Source: Dendrolimus kikuchii
Lineage: Eukaryota > Arthropoda > Insecta > Lepidoptera > Lasiocampidae
Reading direction: 5' to 3'
Assembly (NCBI GenBank): GCA_019925095.2
Contig: CM034403.1
Location: forward strand, 3,787,690 to 3,851,689
DNA: 64,000 nucleotides
The notes beneath the pieces are model-generated. The model saw only the letters and a program-made list of their open reading frames with translations. It was not told where the DNA came from and did no database searches. The translations under genes were made by a program, and so were the position numbers. Numbering within the stretch: position 1 is the stretch's first letter; the number at the start of each line of letters is the position of its first letter. Of this stretch, positions 45,059 through 54,192 are shown piece after piece.

Positions 45059-45374
45059 TTTATCCGTGCAGAAACGGAGAAAGAATACAATTTCCTGCGG
45101 CCACGGCGACGACAAAACAACTCACAGCCAGGTGGTAAGGCATTTGTCCGACTGGATCGCTACCACCCCTGGACGAAATCATGTCGCCATGACAACCTTG
45201 TGTTGTGTTCCGGAATTAGTGACCAGGATCCAGTCTCCCTTAAGAGAACAGTAGCGCATTTCTCACACCTTTTGGTGTTGGAAATGTCCATAGGCGATGA
45301 TAACCGCTTTCCATCAAGTGGGCCGTCTGCCTGTCTGCTAAACTCTGACACACACGCACACACACACACACATA
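45059..45374 (+). mobile_element. S2 retroposon copy 4 with CA/TA tail
   Basis: As the others, but a small deletion removes part of the GGCGGCCTGTCG block and the usual AATAAAA tail is replaced by a (CA)n(TA)n microsatellite at about 45348-45377. Confidence 0.72.
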
Positions 45375-45911
45375 TATATACTCTTTTGTTTATTGTTAAA
45401 GTCAAATTAACAGTGAAGCCTTGGCGAAATCTGTGATTATAGAAGTATAGTCATTGACAACAGATCCTCAATAGTGTTCAAACTTATAATTTAAATTAAT
45501 TATGGTCGAATTTCGACCGCTGGGCGATCACTAGTTCACATAAATCGATTACGTGAATTTTAAGATTTCTCGCCTTCCAGCTATAATTTAGAGTTGATGA
45601 TATCCATTTTGTAATAGAAAAGTATAAAGCTTTTTTTAAGCCATATCAACTCATTATGTTATACGTTCGTAAACTAAATAGTAATAACAAGTAAGCCTTC
45701 TGAACATCAAATACTGGAAGTCGAACGATCGTAAAAAATTTCGGACTCATCGAATATTTATTTGAATGTCGTAAAACGATGTATTTTTTTTTTATACGCA
45801 ACCTTTCACTGACTTGTTTTCTTGTCTGCGATGCGTCTCCAGCATTGACGGCTGTGTTTATGTTTCACGACTTCACGTACATTGCTGCTATTTTTAACCG
45901 ACTTCAATAAG

Positions 45912-46573
45912 GAGGAGCAAGGGCGTAGCCGGGGAGAGGAAGGGGGAACGGTGGGGGGAGCTCCCCCGGTTTGTATGAGCTTTAGAAATTTTCCTGGCAA
46001 GGCCTTATTCCACGGCTACACGGAAAGGTCATTCAGTACACTCAGACACGAAAAACATAGCTGAGATCAACAATGATTGAAGGACTTGTGAAAAATTACT
46101 TTTAAAATAGATATATAATGGAATAATATGATTTCTCTATTAACGATGCGCGATATAACATGATTAACGTGAAGGTGTATTAGAAGTGGAAATAAACTAT
46201 ATATTATATACAAACGATATTAACAATTAAATTAAAACTAAACTAAATTATAAATAACTATACCTATATACAAATTAAAATGAAACTATAAAATCTAGAT
46301 GTATAATTAATTTTAATACATGATTTAAATTTTATTAAATAAATCCAATACTTAAATTGTAACTATACTAAAGACATTAGGTATAATACAAAATACTATA
46401 CTATGACTACCTATAAAACAGGACATTCTGCGGCTGTTTCCCCTTGCACACTACAAATGACCCAATGCTTCGTGTAGGTGTTTCGCGTTGTGTGTAGGGC
46501 TAAACAAGCGCAGGGGACTAAGAACTTTCTCAATGGCTGCCCCACCCCAAAACGCTGGGTACGCCCATGAGAA
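45912..46573. mobile_element. Possible MITE with GGGCGTAGCC/GGGTACGCCC ends
   Basis: AAGGGCGTAGCCGGGGAG at the left and GCTGGGTACGCCCATGAG at the right are imperfect inverted repeats. Between them the DNA is very AT-rich and noncoding (46100-46400). A matching end is seen alone at 50823-50837. Boundaries are tentative. Confidence 0.4.
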
Positions 46574-47164
46574 AGTTCTCAATTCGGCTGTATATTGTGG
46601 AGCAATTTTCATTTTTTTTTATTCGAAAGAGTATATATACTGCTGAGGTTGTCTCATTATCACCAAGTCAGGATCTGATGAGTGGATCCCAGAGAACTCG
46701 AGAGCAACTCTCAAATATTATACGCACATACAATGCGTTTTATATATTTAATTTTTACGTTTTACTTCGCACCGGCTTCAAGATATTGTAGAAAATATGT
46801 TTTTTTTTGTTTTGAAGTCTTATGACGTCGTAAGTATAAAATTAATTAAAATTATTTCTAACATGACGTTTTAAAAGTTAGATGACAAAAAGTTATTTCG
46901 CCTGTTTTATTTGTAAAAATATTAGAGTTTATTGTAACATGTATCCACTCCTCTATTATCAAATGTCATTGGTTCAGCTCCTCAATCCAGAACAGCAAAA
47001 GTCAATAAGTAATAAACAAACACAGTTACTTTCGCATTTTTATATTAGCTTTGATTGCAAGTTGGATTTAATAGTACACTGAGGGCCGATTGTCCAATCA
47101 TGAGATAAAAGACATCAGTCGAATAAATTATAAACGGACTTAATTCAAAATTGTAACAATTCAA
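46574..47164. other. Unassigned AT-rich DNA
   Basis: 46660-46800 (AAGTCAGGATCTGATGAGTG … TTCGCACCGGCTTCAAGATA) looks like a dispersed repeat from memory of lepidopteran sequence, but it has no second copy here. Confidence 0.35.
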
Positions 47165-47410
47165 CTGTTTTATTCATGCAACTGTCATCTTTAATTTTTC
47201 TATTCTATTTTTGTTGAAGTTGGCTCCAACACCTTTGGCATTGATTTTGCCAATGTCACAGTGAATAACTGGATAAATATAAAACATGACAGGTGAATAT
47301 AAGTAGCAAATTAAGCTTTTTGAAAAAAAAAACTTAATCGGTATCGATATTACAGTTAAGGTTTTTCTGTAAACCTGTGGGTAAAACAAAACACATAAGT
47401 TAGATTATCT
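47165..47410 (-). mobile_element. Solo 3' end of an I-like LINE related to the 16.7-22.3 kb element
   Basis: The stretch TGGCTCCAACac…GGCATTGATTTTGCCAATGTCACAG, a downstream ACATGACAGGTG block and a CTGT.A.CCTGTGG block line up in order with 16741-16915. A TTTTATTC poly(A)-signal equivalent occurs at the same end. No ORF2 coding sequence follows, so this is a strongly 5'-truncated copy of a sister subfamily. Divergence is clear outside the core. Confidence 0.65.
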
Positions 47411-47441
47411 ACACTAAAGATAAATATTGTTAGTAGAAATA

Positions 47442-47765
47442 GGAGTTTTTGGCGGGAACTCAAAAGGAGATATTGCGCTGTGCAGTTTTATTTTCTAACA
47501 ACGTGCAAAATTACTCTAAAATGAACAGTAGTTGTAGGATATTGATAGTTTTTGAGTAGTAATTATGTATTTTTGTGAGAAATACGAACTGTATAGTCAA
47601 ATGTGGCCTTTCGAGTTGTCACAAGAACTCCGTTGAATGAATTGAAAGTTGATAACCTACAGTTCAGCTGAGTTATACATAGGCTTAAGAAAATGAAGAA
47701 ACTATATTTTAATCTAAGATCTGGCATAAAGGCCTAGCTGCCAAGCCATAAAGCCAAATAAACAA
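47442..47765 (+). mobile_element. S1 retroposon copy c7 (tail type B, long)
   Basis: Plus orientation from GGAGTTTTTGGCGGGAACTC to GCCAAGCCATAAAGCC and an AAATAAACAA run. A perfect 16-bp TSD, ATTGTTAGTAGAAATA, is at 47426-47441 and 47766-47781. Confidence 0.82.
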
Positions 47766-48289
47766 ATTGTTAGTAGAAATAAATTTAGGTAATAAATATA
47801 CATGACTTTTGATAGCCAGGGTGACGAGGAAATTAAAATTGATAGGGCGAGGGAAATCTTTTGGTAAAATACATTTTTAATTTTCCCATGCTATTTTTTA
47901 TTCTGTGAATTAATTTTATCTGGTGATTGAACAATCGGTCCTAAAAAAATAACGCCCTGCCATTTATAAGAATATGAAGACTCAGATTTAAATCTTCTAT
48001 TGTTAGGAACTGAATTGAAAATAGTTTATGAATAGAACAGGAAAACTGAGAATGAATTCAATCAGACAAAGAGCCCTATATGAGTTGGACTTAAGGCCTA
48101 GAACACACGGGCTTGCACCAGCTTATTGCGAAAGCTTTAAGTGACAGACGCCATAACTATTAAATAAATTATATCAATACAGCTCTTTTAAATTAGACAC
48201 CTTTAAAATAATCCAAAACTGATGTTTTCCCACAGGATTACGTTATGGTGTTTTTCAAAAGAAGTCCTATAAAATGTCTTCTATGTCGG

Positions 48290-48365
48290 CAGAACGTTGA
48301 TAACACTTCTGGTGTTGCAAATGTCCATAGTCGATGATAACCACTATTCATTAGGTGAAGATTGC
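48290..48365 (+). repeat. CR1-like/S2 3' tail remnant
   Basis: GGTGTTGCAAATGTCCATAG and GATGATAACCACTATTC match the LINE tail. It is short and diverged. Confidence 0.5.
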
Positions 48366-48504
48366 GTTGTAATCCAACTGAAAAATTCGAATATTATTTT
48401 GTATTATTTATTAAACTTCTTCTTTATTCATATATTGATATTGATTCGTGTTGTTTTATTAGAAAACTAGGACTGTTAGTAAATCACCATAACTTAAACC
48501 TAGA

Positions 48505-48590
48505 TAGTTTAATATGAACACATTTCCATTAGAACAATGGGCGGCCTTATCACTTATCGCGATCTCTTCGAGGCAACCCGGTGTCCAAGT
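48505..48590 (-). repeat. AAGCGATAAGGCC family, copy 4
   Basis: GGGCGGCCTTATCACTTATC and GATCTCTTCGAGGCAACCCG on the plus strand. The AATAAAG end is not preserved. Confidence 0.45.
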
Positions 48591-49239
48591 CTCCTTAAAT
48601 TTACTTTATTTAAAATTTAAAAAATATCTATAATTTTTTGGACGAATATATCATTTATTCCACGGAAATTACGTGATGCTCCGATAGATAGACAGACAGT
48701 ATAGTATAGTATCTGTGTGTCCGAATTAGCTCGACAGCTTCAGTATTAGATTATAGATGTTATAGCAGCTCGTTTTTAATCCTAGTGTGTAACAAGCACT
48801 CAACCAAACATAAATAGGTTATCGGCGAGAAGACACTTCTAAAATTCAGATCAAAAATGTGTTGTTTGTTCAAATGGTAATCTGTCACTCGGGTCGTGAC
48901 CATCAAGCTGATTTGAATAGAAATATGATTAGATAGTAGTGGTTTTAAGATTAACGTATGAGATATTTTTTCCATTATTTCTTCAGTCCTTTTGTATGGC
49001 ACCGAAGCGTGGTCTGCGCACGCATGACACACGTGCTGATTGTCTAGAGATGAATATGTTGCGGTGGATATACGAGTATGTAGTCGTGGGAAAATAACAT
49101 CAATATAATTATCTCAACTTTCTTAAGATATGACCATAGAACTAAGACTGGATTATGAACCACGACTCAAATTCAAAAGTTTTTATTCAAACAAATTTTC
49201 ATTGGTGAATATTTTTTGATTTTCTTTATTATAAACTAG

Positions 49240-49925
49240 CAGCCTCGGCAGACGTCCTGCCCTGAGAAAATATAAAATCTAGAACCCGATCCCAGCGCCA
49301 TCTACCGAGTCTAATTGTGAATCTAAACCACCATTCGAACCCAAAATTTCATCAAAATCGTAGAACCCAATTACAGCGCCAAGTATTTTGTTTAGATTGA
49401 TGGGTTACATAATTAAAGTTTTAGTAGGGATCCCTAATTCTTATAAAGCCTATATTAATCAGGGATAAAGTTTCGGGGGGCCTTTAGCTATCAAGGGAGC
49501 AAAGGATTCATCACCCCCGCTGACGAAGTGGATGTGTTCTGATTCCCGGGGCACATTCAGGCACTTTTTGCGCTGAATCGGACTGGGCGTAACTACGTTC
49601 TAAGTCTCAGCCTTTTCTACATAAAAAGCGCGGGGCACATGGGAGGAGAGTGGTTTTAGTGGGTAGTGGTTGTTGCCCGTGCAACTTCTCGGAGTCTCCA
49701 CACAAGCTGGTTGATCACTGTTTGGATTGCCACTTATTAAAGGGTAAAGCCTCCATGATCAACTATGGTCTAATCCCTTGCAAAGGACCCGGTATTGCGC
49801 GTAAATAGCATTTCCCCCGCCTTAAAAAAAAAGTAGCATTCGAATGGTGAAAGAATTTTTGAAATCGACTGATTACAGTTTTTGAATTTATTCGTTACAA
49901 AAATACAAATCTTTTCTATTAGTAT
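49240..49925 (+). repeat. CTAGCAGCCTCGGCAGACGT repeat split by the R1 3' UTR
   Basis: The first half, 49240-49460 (CTAGCAGCCTCGGCAGACGT … GATGGGTTACATAATTAAAG), and the second half, 49835-49925 (GAATGGTGAAAGAATTTTTG … TTCTATTAGTATAG), together equal copies at 12560-12720 and 58071-58502. The R1-clade 3' UTR lies between them. Confidence 0.55.
49470..49833 (+). mobile_element. Solo R1-clade 3' UTR, second copy
   Basis: Reading plus, blocks such as GGGGCCTTTAGCT, ACGAAGTGG.TGTGTTCT, GCACATTCAGGCACTTT, TGGGCGTAACTA.GTTCTAA and TTTTAGTGGGTA match the reverse complement of 15230-15430 in the same order. The copy continues about 100 nt further and ends in an A run at about 49824-49833. No coding part remains. 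It interrupts an ACTAGC-type repeat, whose halves lie at 49240-49460 and 49835-49925. Confidence 0.72.
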
Positions 49926-49933
49926 AGATTACG

Positions 49934-50179
49934 ACTAAACAGATATACAATGCAAAAGTAGATGGATGCAGAAGTCGTAGAAGGCCACGGCACACCTTCC
50001 ATGATCAAATTGATCGTGTACTAGCAGAAGGTGATGTCAGGAGCTTTAAGAACAGACGAGCTTGCATGACAAGAGTTATGAATGTCAAAGAGGCAAGTGA
50101 GGTGTGTAAGAATAAGCCTAAATGGCACTCTGTTGTTCGTGCCTACCCCGCAAGGGAACTGGCGTGAAGTTATGTATGT
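49934..50179 (+). mobile_element. RTE-like 3' fragment r4 with 13-bp TSD
   Basis: Plus-strand copy from ACTAAACAGATATAC through the ARELA stop and GTTATGTATGT tail. AGTATAGATTACG flanks it perfectly at 49921-49933 and 50180-50192. The target is the end of an ACTAGC-type repeat. Confidence 0.77.
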
Positions 50180-50428
50180 AGTATAGATTACGGGTTATAT
50201 AGCTTAATAGACTCACCCGGCATCCGAGAAGGATTGCCATGGTGGACGCCGCGTTGTCGCATGATCCACGAATTGCCAAGTAGTATCAAATAGTATGTCA
50301 GCGATTGGTACTAGGTCTAACATATATCTTCCCGCACAGTGGGTTGTCATCTAGTGGTTCACTCGCCGTTCGCATGTGGACAGCTTGCGAGCGAGGCGAT
50401 CTGATGATGTCCGGGTGCCGGGTGACTC

Positions 50429-50756
50429 TTTTTTTTTTTTTTTTTTTATTGCAGGAGTTCAGCAGACAGGCAGACGGCCCACTTGATGGAAAGTGGTTAC
50501 CATCGCCTATGGACATTTGTAACACCAAAGGTGATACAAATGCGCTGCTGCTCTCTTAAGGGAGTCTGGAACCTGGTCACTAATGCCGGAACACAACACA
50601 AGGTTGTTATGGCGGCATACTCTAGACCAGTGGTGGTCGCCATCCAGTCGAGCAAATACCCTACCACCCGGCTGTGGGTTGTTTTGTCGCCTCTTACGAC
50701 AGGCCGCCAGGCCGCAGGAAATTGTATTCTTTCTCCGTTCCTGCACGGATGAAAAA
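50429..50756 (-). mobile_element. S2 retroposon copy 5
   Basis: Full-size minus-strand copy with a plus-strand T run of about 20 at 50429-50448 and the ATCCGTGCAGGAACGG end near 50740. Confidence 0.78.
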
Positions 50757-52018
50757 ATCTTGAAATAAAGTATTTTCTTTCTTCTAAATAGACATTATAT
50801 ATTTTGTAATGGGTTAATAAAGTCATGGGCGTAGCTAGTTTATCTAACTTTATAAGTGTAAAGTAAATGCATACGTATATGTCACAATGCCTAGTGCAGG
50901 AAAGTACTGCGTTAATTGCATGCATAGTTAGAACTCACCCTATGTACAGGGGTGCGTTATGTAACGTGCACCTGAAGTGCTAAATCTCCCTTATGTAAGG
51001 CAATACTACATAAGGGAGGATGAAAGAAATATTTTCAAACTTTACTCTTAAGTCTTGTTTTCATTTTCGATTTAATATCTTAAAATAATAACAAAGCTAA
51101 ATCAATTAAGTTTCCAACATCTGGATACTTAATTGATTTTAGTTTTGATACGTAATATAATGTTGCCAGTTGCAGGACTCGAATTAAAATACCGTTGGAA
51201 TTATTATAGTTTATTAGAACTATACAAACACGTATAACACAGGTACAAATATAACCGAACGCAACACGTCCAAACGTAATGTACAAATCAATAATACGCG
51301 CAAAGTCCGTCACTAAATAGATTACCGAAAGTACACAAGTCTTGCTTCGTGGTTATCGCTTGACTGCCTCATCTCTCAATTGGGGCATTGATTTGTACTG
51401 CAAAGATGCAATATGTCTGCCCGGTTGCGTGGACCGAATTTCCTAGAATCAGGTTGTACTTTAAATCCGAGACACCTGGCAGTGATCACAATACAAGAAT
51501 AGGCCGTAAAAGATTACAATACACTGTGGGCTGTCTTTTTTCATCACAAATTTTAAACTCAAAGTAAACAAAAGAAGTCCAAATGCCGAAATGTAATAAA
51601 ATGTGTTTCTACAGGTATGCAGGTGTGAATTTGCCTTTGTCGGCGCCTAGGTCGTAACAATAATATATAAAATTACTGTTATGCAAATCGGTATTAGTGA
51701 CATCAAGCGAACAAAGTAGCACAACAATAACAGTAAAACATTAAATTCAATAGTTTATGCTGTAGTAGATTATATTATAATTTTCTTTTAAATTTGTATA
51801 TGCATTCCTGAATATACAAATTTCAAAATAATCTTCAAGCAATTAGGCAACCAGGTTAAAGCGGTATCCATGTAACACAAGCCTGCCAAATTGTAGGTCT
51901 AACGTCGAAACAAAGTTTTTAAGCAGCACAAAAAAAGCACAAAATTCTCCAAACAGTTAAAACTTTGCACATGGACCCACAATTCTTGCTTATAAACTAT
52001 TATTATCCTACAAGTATT
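50757..52018. other. Unassigned DNA
   Basis: No gene or known repeat, other than the isolated CATGGGCGTAGC terminus at 50823. Confidence 0.45.
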
Positions 52019-52020
52019 CT

Positions 52021-52470
52021 ATCTATCTATCTATCATTTAAGAGCTATGCTCTTGTCGGTGGAGCCTCCTCCAATCTTCTCTATTATGGGCCAGTTGTTT
52101 TATTTCTACATAAGACACGACACCCACTTTTTCTTTTATTTGATCCATGAATGCTCGCCTTGGTCTTCCCTTCCCTCTCCTTGCTTCTACTTTGCCTTCG
52201 ATTAACGTGCATAAGAAGGTGTCGTCGTGTCGTAACAAATGGCCAAACATCTTCCCCCTTCATTCCTCCAGAGTTTTTAAAATTGTGCATTTCTCCTTTA
52301 CCATATCCAGTACTTCTTCATTCGTCTTCTTTTCTTTCCAACTTATTCTCTTCATGCGTCTCCAACACCACATTTCAAATGCTTCTAATCTATGCTTCTA
52401 ATCTATCGCGATCTCTTTGTGTCATTGTCCATGCTTCACATCCATATAAAGCCATGCTCCAGATATAAAT
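52021..52470 (-). pseudogene. RTE-like reverse-transcriptase C-terminal fragment, different family
   Basis: The minus strand reads ALYGCEAWTMTQRDRDRLEA, then FEMWCWRRMKRISWKEKKTN, EEVLDMVKEKCTILKTLEE-stop, and MFGHLLRHDDTFLCTLIEGK, RRGKGRPRRAFMDQI … LAHNREDWRRLHRQEHSS. This is a common arthropod endonuclease/RT C-terminus. A 13-bp tandem duplication (GCTTCTAATCTAT at 52381-52393 and 52394-52406) shifts the frame and a TGA replaces an expected Arg codon. The tail is a GATA-type microsatellite (ATCT repeats at 52019-52035). Confidence 0.72.
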
Positions 52471-52849
52471 TTTAATTAAACTTTTTTTTACAAATATTAA
52501 ATATTGCAAAAGAAAAACATCACCAATTAAGTTCCGCCATAGACTGGCAGTCATTTCCATAAACTCTTAAAACCTAGTAATAATAAAATGAAATGCTTGA
52601 TTTCTTTTTCCGAGAGTACTTTACACGGTCTGAAAAAGAAACCAGGGTCTTTATTATCCATCTGAATGAAAGATGTTTCTTTGTTCAACGTCCCCTCTTT
52701 ACATAACTCGCTATTGAAACTAGGGAAGGCAGCGTATATATATAAAGAACAGGAACTTACTTTTTATTATAATTGCTATCTACCTACAAAAGGTATTTTC
52801 AAGAATTGAAAGACCTTTTTAAGATTTAAGGACCACACCGTCAGCGCGT

Positions 52850-53075
52850 TCCATTAGTAAGCTCACAACGCCCAAAATGCTCCGTTAGCCGTTCCACAAG
52901 GCGACCTCGGTCGTTGTGGTCGTGGCGAATACTCACAACGACTCATGTCAAGAGATAGAACGAATAACCATTCCACTTGGGCTTACGATTATAACGCCGG
53001 CAAGCAAGTGGAACGGAAAAAATCGCGGTCGTGAACGTGGTCGTTGTCTCTAGTGGAACGTAGCCCATGTGAGAA
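52850..53075. repeat. Possible MITE with GCGTTCCA-type ends
   Basis: CAGCGCGTTCCATTAGTAAG on the left is loosely inverted at GTCTCTAGTGGAACGTAGCC on the right. Internal GGTCGTTGTGGTCGTGG and GGTCGTGAACGTGGTCGTTG are also repeated. It is more GC-rich than its surroundings. Confidence 0.4.
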
Positions 53076-53207
53076 GTTTAGATTTATATGCATATTATAC
53101 GTATACACATATATTAAGTATGTAAAGGTATAATTACCAAATAAAAATAATTACCAAACAAAAGCTTTAGTCAAATTGTAAGACCCTAGCTTTGACTGAA
53201 GCTATAT

Positions 53208-53602
53208 AAGGAGCCATTCATTAATTACGTTACGTAAGGGTCTCGAGGGAGATGGGGTTAGAAAAGTCTGTACATGCCCTTATCTTGGTAAAACCCAGTC
53301 TTACGTAATATTTTACAAGTCGAAATTTAATATTATATAAAGATAATCTACATCTGATAGCAATGAAAGAGTATAACCTAAATTATCTACTAAAGATTAA
53401 AAATCTTTGATTTACGTTGAACTGTGAGTTTTAGTGTAACTGACCCTTTTCTAACAACATTTTATTATTCGAAAAACGAGATTGAATCTTTCATAAGAAG
53501 AGGGAGGGAGTTAGAGAAATCTTATGTATTCTTACATGGGGGTAGGGGGGTCAAAAATCGTCAAAATCATCCTTACGTAACTAATGAATGGCCCCTAAGG
53601 AG
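53208..53602. mobile_element. MITE with GGAGCCATTCATTA termini
   Basis: The left end AAGGAGCCATTCATTAATTA is inverted to the right end TAACTAATGAATGGCCCCTA, and ACGTAAGG follows inside both. It encodes nothing recognisable. A GGGGCCATCCACAAATTACA end of the same superfamily occurs alone at 56077-56105. Confidence 0.6.
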
Positions 53603-53704
53603 TTATCCTAGTATCATCAAAAAAGAACAATTCATTAAACAGTTGATATTTTCAACACAAACACAGTTCTTCATTAAAAATATTGCTACTTTTGTTAATT
53701 TTAA

Positions 53705-53775
53705 CTAACACGTTTTTTAGAAAATAAATGTGCACAGAAAAACGTTACACTTCAAGTTCCGGCCAAGAACTATTT
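53705..53775 (-). mobile_element. S1 retroposon copy c10, 5' end only
   Basis: About 70 nt matching the 5' part of S1 (plus strand TTTTTTAGAAAATAAA … TTCAAGTTCCGGCCAAGAAC). It lies just beyond the MITE at 53208-53600. Confidence 0.45.
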
Positions 53776-53912
53776 TGTTTCTTTAAATGTGACAAATTTA
53801 GAGTCCGTGCGACAAAAGAGTCGCATAGACGCGGCGCTGCAATCGCCGTAGTTAATCCTGCCAGAGTAATTATTTACTAATCTGTAAATCGATGTAGGTA
53901 ATTACTAAATAA

Positions 53913-54182
53913 GGAGTTTTTGGCGGGAACTGAAAGGAGACGTTGTGCTGTGCAGTTTTATTTTCTAAAAATGTGTAAAATTACTCTAAAATGAACAATA
54001 GTTGTAGGATATTGATAGTTTTTGAGTAGTAATTATGTGTTTTTGCGAGAAATGTGAACTATATAGCCAAATGTGGCCTTTCGAGTTTTCACAAGAATTC
54101 CGTTGAATGACGTCGATTGTAGCCTACAATACAACGGCGTTTGGCTTAAAGGCCTAGTTGCTAAGCCTTAAACATAAAAAAG
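53913..54182 (+). mobile_element. S1 retroposon copy c8 (tail type B, short)
   Basis: Plus orientation, closely similar to c3. TACTAAATAA flanks it at 53903-53912 and 54183-54192. Confidence 0.78.
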
Positions 54183-54192
54183 TACTAAATAA

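Noticed and set aside
46660..46800. Familiar-looking AAGTCAGGATCTGATGAGTG block as a named repeat
   Set aside because: Only one copy is in the window and I cannot name the family reliably.
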